DNA of 51,604 nucleotides from Myxococcaceae bacterium (GCA_017881265.1 JADGRA010000049.1:1-51604), one strand, 5' to 3'; counted from the first letter of the stretch, positions 17,969-26,615 are shown. Made by a program: numbers and translations. Notes: generated from the letters alone by a model not told the origin.

Positions 17969-19093
17969 ATGATTATTCTTCTGGAACCCGACAGCGGCGA
18001 GGACGTACTCGCCGCGGTCGTCAAGCACGCCTCCAAGTACCCCGGGATTCAGACGCGCCGGCACGTCATTCGCGGGACCGAGCACACCGTCTCCGAGGTC
18101 TACTTGCTCGGTGACACCAAGAGCATCCCCACCGACGGCTTCGAGCAGATTCGCGGCGTGCGCCGGGTGGTCCGCGTTGCCGCGAAGTACCGCATCATTG
18201 GCCGCCACGGTGTGCCGGCGGAGACGGTGGGCTTCGAGTACAACGGCGTCCGCTTCGACGAGCGGCAGGTGCTGCTTTTTGCCGGGTTGTGCGCCGTCGA
18301 CACGCTGCAGAACGTCGAGGCCATGTGCCGGGCCCTGCAGGTGGCGGGCATTCGCACCACCCGCATGGGCGTCTACAAGCCCCGCACCAGCCCGTACGAC
18401 TTCCAGGGCCTGGGGGCGACTTGCCTCCCGTGGGTGTTCGAGTTGGCCGGGAAGTACGGCATCCGCGTCATCGCCATGGAAGTGACCGACCCGCGCCACC
18501 TCGACGAGATTGGCCGGGCCCTTGAGCAGGCCGGCAGACCCACCGGCGTCATGCTCCAGGTGGGCACGCGCAACGCGCAGAACTTCGAGTTGCTGAAGCG
18601 TCTCGGCCAGCAGCAGGAGTTTCCGGTGCTGTACAAGCGCGGCATGGGCATCAGCCTCGAGGAGTCGCTGAATGCCTGCGAGTACATCGCCAGCGAAGGG
18701 AACCCGCGCATCGTCTTCTGCCTGCGCGGGGTGAAGACGCACCTCGGTGACCCCCACCGCAACCTGGTGGACTTCGCCCACGTCCCGGTCGTCCGCCGGC
18801 TGACGCGTCTTCCCGTCTGCGTCGACCCCTCCCATGCCACCGGCCGGCTCGACCTGGACCCGGAAGGCATCCCGGAGATTTTTCACGCCATTGGTCAGGG
18901 TGTCGTCACCGGGGCGGCCATGGTCCTGGTCGACTTTCACCCCGACCCCAAGGCCGCCCTCTGCGACGGGCCGCAGGCCCTGACACTGGAGCAGCTGCCC
19001 ATCCTGGTCGAGTACACCCAGCGGGTGCGCGGGGCGTACGAAGACGCCCGCCAGCTCTTCGTGGGGCTGGCGCGGCAGGCGCGCACGGCCTGA
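17969..19093 (+). CDS. aroF: Divergent 3-deoxy-7-phosphoheptulonate synthase (DAHP synthase, type I)
   Basis: 374 codons from ATG 17969. Residues 1-75 form a ferredoxin-like regulatory domain (MIILLEPDSGEDVLAAVVKH) and 95-374 the TIM barrel. KPRTSPYDFQGLG (137-149), LYKRGMG (221-227), DPSHATG (286-292) and CDGPQALT are clear DAHP synthase motifs. Several positions normally invariant differ: the family AGPCSVE reads AGLCAVD (105-111), CERG reads CLRG (251-254), and the EVHP metal Glu is Asp (VDFHP, Asp322). The Cys, His and Asp metal ligands remain. Either this is a diverged but active first enzyme of the shikimate pathway or a paralogue with altered substrate. It stands alone between the membrane protein gene and a convergent GYD gene. 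Confidence 0.8.
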   Translation: MIILLEPDSGEDVLAAVVKHASKYPGIQTRRHVIRGTEHTVSEVYLLGDTKSIPTDGFEQIRGVRRVVRVAAKYRIIGRHGVPAETVGFEYNGVRFDERQVLLFAGLCAVDTLQNVEAMCRALQVAGIRTTRMGVYKPRTSPYDFQGLGATCLPWVFELAGKYGIRVIAMEVTDPRHLDEIGRALEQAGRPTGVMLQVGTRNAQNFELLKRLGQQQEFPVLYKRGMGISLEESLNACEYIASEGNPRIVFCLRGVKTHLGDPHRNLVDFAHVPVVRRLTRLPVCVDPSHATGRLDLDPEGIPEIFHAIGQGVVTGAAMVLVDFHPDPKAALCDGPQALTLEQLPILVEYTQRVRGAYEDARQLFVGLARQARTA

Positions 19094-19129
19094 CCGCGGA
19101 CAGCGGCCGCGCGCGAGCACCCGTCGCCG

Positions 19130-19254
19130 TCAATTCAGGACGACGCGGTCCCCGATGAAGACTCTTCCCGAGGTCGCGACCACGGCGTACACCCCAGCAC
19201 ATTCCGTCGCTTCGGATGCCTGGGCGGGGGCCCGCGCCAAAGGCCCCAGGGGCG
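19130..19254 (-). pseudogene. Remnant of a MOSC-domain protein (C-terminal about 30 residues)
   Basis: On the minus strand, just after the GYD gene stop, one frame reads ATECAGVYAVVATSGRVF then IGDRVVLN and a stop at 19130. This is the shape of a MOSC C-terminus (G-V-Y-A-x-V-x-x-x-G-x-(V/I)-x-(V/I)-G-D). No start codon or upstream MOSC core is present, so it is a truncated leftover, probably from replacement or deletion at this spot. Confidence 0.5.
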
Positions 19255-19545
19255 CTAGGCCATCTTGCCGATGAATTTCTTGAAGTCGTCCGGCGAGAAC
19301 GCCCGCAGGGTCTGGGTGCGCACGTTGCCCAGCGACCCGAGCTTGAGGCCAACGCTCATGTACGCCTCCTCGGAGCCCTCGGCGACGAGCACCATGTCGT
19401 GGTGTCCCAGCGTGTAGTGGACGCTCTTGATGGTGACCCCGGCCTTTTCGGTGAGGGCCCGGAAGGCGTTGAGGCGGTCGGGTGAGTCCTTCACGTTCTT
19501 GATGCCCTGGTCCGTGAAATTGACGAGCGCGATGAAGGTAGCCAT
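19255..19545 (-). CDS. GYD-domain small protein
   Basis: 96 codons from ATG 19545 with a strong GGAGGAG site eight bases upstream. MATFIALVNFTDQGIKNVKD at the N-terminus and HYTLGHHDMVLVAEGS in the middle (the usual G-x-(Y/H)-D segment) place it in the GYD family of small ferredoxin-fold proteins, whose biochemical role is not established. The ribosome site is directly preceded by a hairpin that may affect its translation. Confidence 0.88.
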   Translation of the reverse strand: MATFIALVNFTDQGIKNVKDSPDRLNAFRALTEKAGVTIKSVHYTLGHHDMVLVAEGSEEAYMSVGLKLGSLGNVRTQTLRAFSPDDFKKFIGKMA

Positions 19546-19557
19546 GACGTATCTCCT

Positions 19558-19571
19558 CCCCCAAGTGGGGG
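19558..19571 (-). promoter_or_regulatory. Hairpin abutting the GYD ribosome site
   Basis: On the minus strand CCCCCA-CT-TGGGGG forms a near-perfect stem that ends directly against the GGAGGAG ribosome site of the GYD gene. It could slow or tune translation start. No experimental basis; the geometry alone is seen. Confidence 0.3.
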
Positions 19572-19759
19572 TGCGGCAAACGGCGGTCGTTCGGGTCGCC
19601 ACGGGCCAGGGGGAAGGCCGCCACTCCTCAACAAGCCCGTGTGTGATGCCGTTCACGCTACTCCTGCCAGGGTGCGGGCACACCGCCTCTCCGCGTCTCA
19701 CGCCGTCCGCACGCGCTGTGTGGTCGGAGGCCGGAAAGCCGCTCGAGGCCTTCCCGGCG

Positions 19760-20080
19760 TCAGGAGTGGTGCTTGTCGAGGTCGGCCAGGGGAATCGCGG
19801 GGTTGAGGAAATGGGCAAACTTCTCCGTCAGGTACCTCTTCGCCTGCCCGCGAAAGAGCATGCCCGGGTCGGACGCCTCCCCGCCCACCTGGGTGTCGGT
19901 GACGCGCAGGGTTGCGACGAGGTGCATTCCCAGCACCTTCCCATTCAGCTGGGCTTCGTCGCCATTCCACGTCGACTGGATGCCGTGGCGGCTCCAGTAG
20001 CTCGTCAGCTTCTCGATGCGCGCCCGCGCCTCGGCGCGGGGCAGTGCGTGCGACACGTGGAACTCCATCGTCTTTGCCAA
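19760..20080 (-). CDS. Polyhydroxyalkanoic acid system family protein
   Basis: 106 codons from TTG 20080 (AAGGGGGAG just upstream); ATG 20068 is an alternative. MEFHVSHALPRAEARARIEK, the W-x-G-D segment (TWNGDEAQLNGKVLG) and EKFAHFLNP near the C-terminus match the PHA-system family, small proteins found beside PHA/phasin genes and also in organisms without PHA synthase. It starts 29 bases after the photolyase stop, so the two are probably co-transcribed. It may be functionally linked to the two phasin-like genes at 28.2-29.1 kb, though distance makes this inference. Confidence 0.8.
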   Translation of the reverse strand: MAKTMEFHVSHALPRAEARARIEKLTSYWSRHGIQSTWNGDEAQLNGKVLGMHLVATLRVTDTQVGGEASDPGMLFRGQAKRYLTEKFAHFLNPAIPLADLDKHHS

Positions 20081-20109
20081 GGGCTCCCCCTTCTTCGTTG
20101 GACGTCCGT

Positions 20110-21573
20110 TTACGCCCGGAGCCGCTTGCGTGGCATCCGAAAACCACTCGCATCGAGGCCGCCCCAGCGCTTCATGTACGGGGCGAGGTCCACCTTCTCC
20201 GCCGTGCGTTCGGAGCTCATCGGTCGGACCTTGCCGAGAACGGGACGGTCCTGGAAGGGCCGGTCGTGCAGCCCCAGCACCCACATGAAGTTCCCGACAC
20301 TCACCGCGTCCCGGCCATCCAAGGCGAAGCGGTCGTTGAGGAAGGCCATGCGGTCCAGCGCTTCCTGGGGGGTGGCGCTCCACTCGAGGATTTTCTTCCC
20401 CCACAGCATGCGCAGGTAGCCGTAGATGCGGCCCTCCGCGCGCAGCTGCCGCTGGGCCGCGTTCCACAGCGCATCGTGCGTCTCGCTCCGCTCGAGCTGC
20501 TCGCGGCTGTAGAGGTGTGCCCGTTTGTCCTGGGCGTGCGTGGCCAGCGTGCCTTGTGCCCACGGCGGAAGCGACGTCACCCGCAGCTGCTGGGCCGTCG
20601 GCGTGTAGAGGCAGTAGTTGAAGCCGAGCTCTCGCCGCACCAGCAATTCTTCGAGGAAGGTGGCTACGCCGGGGTGCTCGGGCCCGAGGGCCTCCAGCGC
20701 GGCGTGGGCGACTTCCCCCGCGTAAAGGAGGCCGAAGTGCAGGGCGGCCGACAACCCGGAGTTGTGGGCGCCCGAAGGTTCATTCCGCGCTCTGTCGAAC
20801 TGCGGCAAGCCGTCCGCGATGAAGCGGCGCAGCTGCGCGAGCGCCTGCGCCCGGCCGCCCGGCCGGGCTGTCACCGGGGGGACGGAATGGTCGATGGAGA
20901 ACCGCTCGAGTTCCAGCCGAAGCTTCTCCGGCGCCTCGGCCGGCGCAAAGCCTAGGTCGATTCGCGCGGCCGCAGCGGCGCGCTCCGGCGCCGGCCCCTC
21001 GGGAAGCTGCGGGAGGTAGTGCGGCCACAGCTTCTTCAGCTTGGGGCGCAGCGCGTAGGCCGCCACTTGCGCCGCCGGAATGAGGCGGGCCGGAACGACG
21101 CACGCCGCGTCGATGGCGAACAGTGGCACTTCCAGCACCCGCGCGGCCGCCGCCAGGTGCCTCGGGACGACGAAGGTGGGGTGCCAGTCCGAGACGACGG
21201 CCGCGGCGCGCGTGGCCAGTTGCTTGAGGCGCGGGTGGTGTTCCGCCGGGCTTCGCGGCAGCTCCAGCCAGTAGGGGACGCCCGCTGCGCGCAGGGCGTT
21301 CCCGAATTCTGCCAGCCCGTCCAGGACGAAGGCATGCAGCCGGTCGGAGGCGTGCGGGTAGTCCGGCCGCAGCGCCTGGTAGCACACCACCGGCTTGCCC
21401 AGGTGGTTGCCGAGGGCAATGGCGGCCTGCAGCGCGTGGTTGAACGCAACGCGGTGGCTGACTTGGCACCAGTACAGGACGTAGTGGCCGGACGACGAAG
21501 GCTCCCCGGGACGGATGAGGTGGACGCGCGCCGCGTCTACGCCCAGCTCGTTCCAGGAGAACCCCGCCGCCAC
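20110..21573 (-). CDS. Class II cyclobutane pyrimidine dimer photolyase
   Basis: 487 codons from GTG 21573, supported by GAAGG seven bases upstream. The N-terminal photolyase alpha/beta domain begins near HYVLYWCQVSHRVAFNHAL. The C-terminal FAD domain has the class II hallmarks: HNSGLSAALHFG, ELLVRRELGFNYCLY, THDALWNAAQRQL, GYLRMLWGKKILEW, LNDRFALDGRD and GLHDRPFQDRPVLGKVRPMS. The enzyme uses FADH- and light to repair UV-induced cyclobutane pyrimidine dimers. It is divergent from hemB across a 161-base gap. Class II enzymes are typical of plants, animals and a scatter of bacteria including myxobacteria. Confidence 0.93.
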   Translation of the reverse strand: MAAGFSWNELGVDAARVHLIRPGEPSSSGHYVLYWCQVSHRVAFNHALQAAIALGNHLGKPVVCYQALRPDYPHASDRLHAFVLDGLAEFGNALRAAGVPYWLELPRSPAEHHPRLKQLATRAAAVVSDWHPTFVVPRHLAAAARVLEVPLFAIDAACVVPARLIPAAQVAAYALRPKLKKLWPHYLPQLPEGPAPERAAAAARIDLGFAPAEAPEKLRLELERFSIDHSVPPVTARPGGRAQALAQLRRFIADGLPQFDRARNEPSGAHNSGLSAALHFGLLYAGEVAHAALEALGPEHPGVATFLEELLVRRELGFNYCLYTPTAQQLRVTSLPPWAQGTLATHAQDKRAHLYSREQLERSETHDALWNAAQRQLRAEGRIYGYLRMLWGKKILEWSATPQEALDRMAFLNDRFALDGRDAVSVGNFMWVLGLHDRPFQDRPVLGKVRPMSSERTAEKVDLAPYMKRWGGLDASGFRMPRKRLRA

Positions 21574-21696
21574 GCCGACCCTTCTAACCCCGGCGGCCGG
21601 CCGTCTGCCGCAGCTTCCCTGCGCCGGCGCTTGGGGGCCGGGGGGCGGGCGGTGCGCGTTGCCCGGAAGCGGGCCCCTCGGCCAGGCCGGGGAAGT

Positions 21697-21726
21697 TTGC
21701 CCCCCGGCCATCGCGGGGGGTAGAGG
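21697..21726 (+). promoter_or_regulatory. Promoter candidate for hemB
   Basis: TTGCCC at 21697-21702 and TAGAGG at 21721-21726 are 18 bases apart, the same layout as at glyQ, the 36.2-kb lipoprotein and the dioxygenase gene. Only eight bases separate the -10 from the ATG, so the transcript would be almost leaderless. Confidence 0.4.
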
Positions 21727-21734
21727 GAGGGTCC

Positions 21735-22706
21735 ATGGCCTTCCCCATCCACCGGCCCCGCCGGCTGCGCCGCACCGAGACGCTGCGGCGCATGGTGCGC
21801 GAAACCACCCTGCAGCCCTCCGACTTCATCTACCCGCTCTTCGTGAAGGAGGGCCGGGGCGAGCGCGTGCCCATCGCCTCCATGCCGGGCGTCTTCAACT
21901 TCAGCGTGGACACCGCGGTGGAGGAGGCGAAGACGGCGCGCGACCTGGGCATCCCGGCGCTCATCCTCTTTGGCATCCCCGCCCGGAAGGACGCGCAAGG
22001 CAGCGAGGCCTACGCCCAGGACGGCATTGTCCAGCGGGCGCTGCGGGCCCTGAAGGATGTCGTTCCGGACATGCAACTCATCGCGGACGTGTGCCTGTGC
22101 GAGTACACGGACCACGGCCATTGCGGCGTGGTGGCCCATGGCGAGGTCCAGAACGACGCCACGCTGCCGCTGCTCGCGCGCATGGCGGTGAGTTGCGCAC
22201 AGGCGGGAGCCGACATCATTGCCCCCTCGGACATGATGGATGGCCGGGTGGGCGCCATCCGCAGCGCCCTGCGGGACGCCCAGCTGGACACCCCCATACT
22301 GGCCTACGCCGCCAAGTACGCCTCTGGCTTCTACGGGCCGTTTCGCGAGGCGGCGCAGAGCACGCCCCAGTTCGGCGACCGGCGGGGCTACCAGATGGAC
22401 CCGGGCAACGTCCGCGAGGCGCTGAAGGAAGTGGCGCTCGACCTCGAGGAGGGCGCCGACATGGTGATGGTGAAGCCGGCCCTGGCCTACCTGGACGTCA
22501 TCGCCAAGGTGAAGGAACGGGTGAACGTCCCGGTGGCCGCCTACAACGTGTCCGGGGAGTACGCCATGGTGAAGGCGGCGGCCCGGAATGGCTGGGTGGA
22601 TGGAGACCGGCTGATTCTGGAAATCCTTACGTCCATCAAGCGGGCCGGGGCCGACCTCATCCTCAGCTACCACGCGCTGGAGGCGGCGAGGCTGTTGGAC
22701 ACCTGA
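21735..22706 (+). CDS. hemB: Delta-aminolevulinic acid dehydratase (porphobilinogen synthase)
   Basis: 323 codons from ATG 21735. The zinc-site sequence [14 protein letters not shown] carries the cysteines of the zinc-dependent class, and the two Schiff-base lysines lie in [15 protein letters not shown] and [34 protein letters not shown] and [12 protein letters not shown] are further family signatures. It joins two ALA molecules into porphobilinogen for haem and cobamide synthesis. Length is normal. No other heme genes lie beside it. Confidence 0.97.
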   Translation: MAFPIHRPRRLRRTETLRRMVRETTLQPSDFIYPLFVKEGRGERVPIASMPGVFNFSVDTAVEEAKTARDLGIPALILFGIPARKDAQGSEAYAQDGIVQRALRALKDVVPDMQLIADVCLCEYTDHGHCGVVAHGEVQNDATLPLLARMAVSCAQAGADIIAPSDMMDGRVGAIRSALRDAQLDTPILAYAAKYASGFYGPFREAAQSTPQFGDRRGYQMDPGNVREALKEVALDLEEGADMVMVKPALAYLDVIAKVKERVNVPVAAYNVSGEYAMVKAAARNGWVDGDRLILEILTSIKRAGADLILSYHALEAARLLDT

Positions 22707-22801
22707 CGGGCGCTGTGGCCCCCAGGGCTCCGGGCCAGCCACGTTCGTCCGCCTTGCAGTTGCCCCCGGCTGTGGCGGACACTGCCGTTCCCCAGGTCCC
22801 G

Positions 22802-23185
22802 ATGAAGAAGCGGCCGCGCCGCAAGCCGTCCAAACCCCCATCCCCCAGGCGCCGCGCTGCTCCCCGAGAGCCGTCGGTGCTGCACTACAAGGTGGTGGAG
22901 CTCTCGACGGTGGACGAGGCGACGCTGGAGGAAACCGTCAACGGCTGGGTACGGCAGGGGTGGACGGTGGAGTCGGTGCACTTCGCGATGCGCGAGTCGA
23001 GCAAGCGGCCGGCGATGGCCTTCGTCTTCTTTACCGGCGCCCACCGTGCGGCGCCGGTGGACAGCGAGGCGGCCCACGCCCGACTGCACCGCCTGGCGCA
23101 TGGCCACTCCTCGCCCGCCCCTGGGGTGGAGGCGGCGTGGGAGCGGCTGGCGCAACTGGCCGGGTCCGGTGAGTCCGAGTCGTGA
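22802..23185 (+). CDS. DUF4177-like small protein
   Basis: 127 codons from ATG 22802. The first 30 residues are Lys/Arg/Pro-rich and probably disordered. Residues 34-85 (HYKVVELSTVDEATLEETVN, GWVRQGWTVESVHFAM, AMAFVFF) match the short DUF4177 pattern (Y-K-V-V ... L-N-x-x-G-x-x-G-W-x-V). Function unknown. Its stop overlaps the GTG of the RDD gene (GTGA), so the two are coupled. Confidence 0.75.
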   Translation: MKKRPRRKPSKPPSPRRRAAPREPSVLHYKVVELSTVDEATLEETVNGWVRQGWTVESVHFAMRESSKRPAMAFVFFTGAHRAAPVDSEAAHARLHRLAHGHSSPAPGVEAAWERLAQLAGSGESES

Positions 23186-23796
23186 GCACCTGGGGCCCAG
23201 GGCCGGAAGGGCCGCGGCTGCAGCTGGTGCCCAGCCAGGGCTCGCCCGAGTCCCCCTACCCACGGTGCTCGCGCACCTTGCGCGTCCTGGCCCGGGCGGC
23301 GGACGTCGGAGTGGCCTACGGGCTGACGCTGGCGGCCGGCAGAGCGGGGCTGGTGGTGGGGCTATTGTACCTGCTGCTCGCCGACGGCGTGTTTCGCGGG
23401 CAGAGCGCCGGCAAGCGCATCTTCGGCATTCGGGCGGTGTTTCTCCCGCGGCGCGCCGGTGCACGCTTCCGCGACAGCACGCTGCGCAATGCGCCGCTGG
23501 CCCTGGTGGTGCTCCTGCGGATGATGCCGGAGCCCCTCGGGCTCCGGGCGTTCCTCGGCGGCCTGGTGGTGATTGGCGGGGTGGAGGCGTGGAAGTCGCT
23601 GCGCGACCCGCTCGGGCGGCGCTTCGGCGACGTGTGGGCGCAGACGCAGGTGGTGGATGGCAAGGTGGCCTCGGGGACGGCCGACGAGGAGGCGCCGGCC
23701 AGCGTGGCGGTGGGGCCGGGGCGTTGGATGAGCCGGACGCGTGACGGGCGCGCCGCTCGCTTCCGGAGGAGGCATCCCGCGTGCGCATCGCGCTGA
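23182..23796 (+). CDS. RDD family membrane protein
   Basis: 204 codons from GTG 23182, overlapping the preceding stop as GTGA. VLARAADVGVAYGLTL is the arginine/aspartate-bearing first helix of RDD proteins; GQSAGKRIFGIRAVF is the characteristic linker and DPLGRRFGDVWAQTQVV closes the domain. Two to three membrane helices. Its tail is Arg-rich and runs 16 bases into the ATP-grasp gene, whose ribosome site is inside it. RDD proteins are proposed transport or ion-exchange proteins; no substrate can be inferred. Confidence 0.85.
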   Translation: MSTWGPGPEGPRLQLVPSQGSPESPYPRCSRTLRVLARAADVGVAYGLTLAAGRAGLVVGLLYLLLADGVFRGQSAGKRIFGIRAVFLPRRAGARFRDSTLRNAPLALVVLLRMMPEPLGLRAFLGGLVVIGGVEAWKSLRDPLGRRFGDVWAQTQVVDGKVASGTADEEAPASVAVGPGRWMSRTRDGRAARFRRRHPACASR

Positions 23797-25922
23797 CGTA
23801 CAACCTGCGGCTCTCGGACTCGGAGGAGGAAGCCGAGTTCGACAGCGTGGAGACGGTGAATACCCTGGCCGGCGCCATCGAGCGGCTCGGCCACCGCCTG
23901 GAACGGGTGGAGGTATCGGGCCCCGCCTCGCGGATTGTGGCGCGCCTGGAAGCCTACAGCCCGGACCTCATCTTCAACACCGCCGAGGGGCGGCGCGGCC
24001 GCTTTCGAGAGGCCTTCTACCCGGCTCTCTTCGATGAGCTGGGCATCCCCTACACCGGGTCCGACGCCTATGCCCTGGCCGTCACGCTGGACAAGCAGCT
24101 CACCAAGCTCATGCTGCGCGAGCACGGCGTGCGCACGCCGGGGTGGCAGTACGTCGAGCATCCCGAGGAGCTGAATCCGCGTGCGCTCCGCTTCCCCGTC
24201 ATCGTCAAGCCCAACTTCGAAGGTTCCTCCAAGGGCATCACCCAGGACTCGGTGGCCGAGACGGTGGAGGAGCTCCAACAGAAGTGCGCTTTTGCCCTGG
24301 AGCGCTACCCGGCCGGTGTCCTGGTCGAGGAGTACATCTCCGGCCGCGACATCACCGTGCCGTACCTGGCTGCCGTGCAGAACGAGTTCGGAGGCGTGCT
24401 GTCGCCGGTGGAGTACGTCATCGACCCGAAGCTGTCCGGCGCCCGCAAGTACGACATCTACGACTACGCGCTGAAGACGACGCACACCCGGGCGGTGACG
24501 GTGCGGGCACCGGCCAAGCTGAGCCCGGCCATGAGCGATGAGTTACGGGAGACGGCCCGGAAGATTTTTCGGGTCTGCGATTGTCACGACCTGGGCCGGC
24601 TGGATTTCCGGGTGAGCGATGCGGGTGTGCCGCACTTTTTGGAAATCAACGCGCTGCCCAGCCTCGAGCCGGGGGCCGGCATCTACGTGGCGGCCGAGCT
24701 CGAGGGGCTGCACCTGGACCGCGTCATCGACTCCATCATCGAGAGCGCCGCCAAGCGCAACGGCATCAAGGACAGCCCGCGGCGGCAGGGAAAGCCGACG
24801 CGGAAGTCGGGGCCCCTGCGGATGGGCTTTGCCTACAACGTGAAGCGCATCAAGCCCACCGCCGACGCCCAGCAGGACAGCGAGGCGGAGTACGACGCGC
24901 CCTCCACGCTGCAGGCCATCCGCGAGGCCATCGCCTCCTATGGCCACGAGGTGATTGACCTCGAGGCCAACCAGGAGCTGCCCACCGTGCTGGCCGTCAC
25001 GCCCATCGACGTCGTCTTCAACATCGCCGAGGGGTTCAAGGGGCGAAACCGCGAGAGCCAGGTTCCGGCGCTGCTGGAGCTGCTCGACATCCCCTACACC
25101 GGGTCCGACCCGGCCACGCTCTCCATCGCCCTGGACAAGGCGCTGGCCAAGCGCATCGTCCGCCAGCACAACATCAACACGCCCAACTTCCAGCTGATGG
25201 TGACGGGCAAGGAGCGGCTCAGCCGGGAATTCACGCGCTTCCCTCTGCTCGCCAAGCCAGTGGCGGAGGGCTCGAGCAAGGGGGTGGTGTCGAGCAGCGT
25301 CTGCCACAGCGAGGTCGAGCTGCGAGAGGTGGTGCGGGAATGCGCCGGCAAGTACCAGCAGCCGGTGCTGGTGGAGGAGTACATCTCGGGGCGGGAATTC
25401 ACCGTCGGGCTTCTTGGTGAACGCCGGCCCAAGGTGCTCCCGCCGATGGAGATTGTGTTTCTCGACGAGACGGAGAAGACGCCCGTCTACAGCTTCCAGC
25501 ACAAGCTCGAGTGGAACGACCGCATCCGCTACGACGTCCCGGCCCGGCTCGAGCCCAACCTCCTGGAGAAGCTGCGCACCGCGGCGCGGGCGGCCTTCAT
25601 GGCGCTGGGCTGCCGGGACGTCGCCCGAATCGACTTCCGCATGGATGAGCGGGGCAAGGTGTACTTCATCGAGTGCAACCCGCTCCCCGGCCTGACGCCC
25701 GGCTGGAGCGACCTGGTCCTCATCGCCCAGGGTGCGGGCATGGACTACCGGACGCTGATTGGAGAGATTCTCTCCGGCGCCATTCGCCGCTACAAGGAGC
25801 GCGAGCAGCGCAGGGCGGCGGACCGCGAGGCGCCGACGGTGAGCAACGGCAACGGCCATGGGAGCGCCCAAGCGGTGCTGGGCCTCGAGCCGAGCGCGGA
25901 GTCGCGCGAAGGGAAAGGGTAG
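23781..25922 (+). CDS. Tandem ATP-grasp protein, two D-Ala-D-Ala ligase-like modules
   Basis: 713 codons from GTG 23781 (GGAGGAGG nine bases upstream). Two related modules occupy residues 1 to about 345 and 346 to about 690. Each has F-N-(T/I)-A-E-G near residue 73 and its copy, IPYTGSD, a KP-x4-GSSKG nucleotide motif (KPNFEGSSKG and KPVAEGSSKG), VEEYISGR(D/E), R-(L/I)-DFR and a metal-binding E-x-N (FLEINALPSL and FIECNPLPGL). Both modules therefore keep ATP and magnesium ligands. Module 2 keeps the G-L-T-P-G of ligases; module 1 differs (LEPGAG). The substrates are unknown. The family forms peptide bonds between carboxylates and amines. The gene overlaps the RDD gene, so a membrane-linked role is possible. 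Confidence 0.87.
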   Translation: MRIALTYNLRLSDSEEEAEFDSVETVNTLAGAIERLGHRLERVEVSGPASRIVARLEAYSPDLIFNTAEGRRGRFREAFYPALFDELGIPYTGSDAYALAVTLDKQLTKLMLREHGVRTPGWQYVEHPEELNPRALRFPVIVKPNFEGSSKGITQDSVAETVEELQQKCAFALERYPAGVLVEEYISGRDITVPYLAAVQNEFGGVLSPVEYVIDPKLSGARKYDIYDYALKTTHTRAVTVRAPAKLSPAMSDELRETARKIFRVCDCHDLGRLDFRVSDAGVPHFLEINALPSLEPGAGIYVAAELEGLHLDRVIDSIIESAAKRNGIKDSPRRQGKPTRKSGPLRMGFAYNVKRIKPTADAQQDSEAEYDAPSTLQAIREAIASYGHEVIDLEANQELPTVLAVTPIDVVFNIAEGFKGRNRESQVPALLELLDIPYTGSDPATLSIALDKALAKRIVRQHNINTPNFQLMVTGKERLSREFTRFPLLAKPVAEGSSKGVVSSSVCHSEVELREVVRECAGKYQQPVLVEEYISGREFTVGLLGERRPKVLPPMEIVFLDETEKTPVYSFQHKLEWNDRIRYDVPARLEPNLLEKLRTAARAAFMALGCRDVARIDFRMDERGKVYFIECNPLPGLTPGWSDLVLIAQGAGMDYRTLIGEILSGAIRRYKEREQRRAADREAPTVSNGNGHGSAQAVLGLEPSAESREGKG

Positions 25923-25931
25923 CGGACGCTC

Positions 25932-26606
25932 ATGCCCGTCGTGTCCCGGCCCCGTCGCAGCCGCGCAGCGCGTCCTGGCGCCGGACGGGGAAAGCGCGGC
26001 CGCTACCACCACGGCGACTTGCGGCGCGCCCTCTTGGATGCGGCGCTGGCCGTCCTCACCGAAGCGGATGCCCGGGCCCTCACCCTGCGCGAGGTGGCCA
26101 GGCGCGCCGGGGTCACCCACGCTGCGCCCTACCGGCACTTCACCGACAAGGAGGCCCTCCTGGCGGCGGTGGCGGAGGAGGGGTTTCGCACCCTCACCGA
26201 GGTGATGCGCGAGGAGATGGGGCGGGCGGGCCCGGACGAGGTGGAGCGTCTGGAAGCCCTCGGCGTAGGCTACGTGCGCTTCGCCCTCGCCCACCCGGCG
26301 CACTTCGAGGTGATGTTCGGGCCGGAGCTGCCCTGGAGGGAGGAGCCGTGCGCGCTGCAGGACGCCGCTGACAACACTTTCGGCCTGCTGTTGGCCTCGG
26401 TGCAGGCGAGCCAGGCGGCGGGGAAGCTGCGGGGGGATCAGCCGCTGCCCTTCGCGCTCTTGTGCTGGTCCACCGTCCATGGCCTGGCCACACTGCTCGT
26501 GCACGGGAACTTCAAGCACGTCGAAGACCAGCTGCCTGCGTCCCCCGAGGCGCTGGCCCGGCAGATGACGCGCGATCTCACCCGCGGCATGCGCACGAGC
26601 GGCTAA
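25932..26606 (+). CDS. TetR-family transcriptional regulator
   Basis: 224 codons from ATG 25932. An Arg-rich leader of 25 residues precedes a TetR helix-turn-helix: YHHGDLRRALLDAALAVL, ALTLREVARRAGVTHAAPYR, HFTDKEALLAAVAEEGF. The C-terminal domain (residues 95-215; VGYVRFALAHPAHFEVMFGP, ALLCWSTVHGLATLLVHG) is the WHG-type ligand domain. It lies nine bases before the aminopeptidase gene and is probably co-transcribed with it. A perfect palindrome 1.5 kb downstream in front of a phasin gene could be an operator for this or another TetR protein. Confidence 0.92.
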   Translation: MPVVSRPRRSRAARPGAGRGKRGRYHHGDLRRALLDAALAVLTEADARALTLREVARRAGVTHAAPYRHFTDKEALLAAVAEEGFRTLTEVMREEMGRAGPDEVERLEALGVGYVRFALAHPAHFEVMFGPELPWREEPCALQDAADNTFGLLLASVQASQAAGKLRGDQPLPFALLCWSTVHGLATLLVHGNFKHVEDQLPASPEALARQMTRDLTRGMRTSG

Positions 26607-26615
26607 GCTTCCCCC

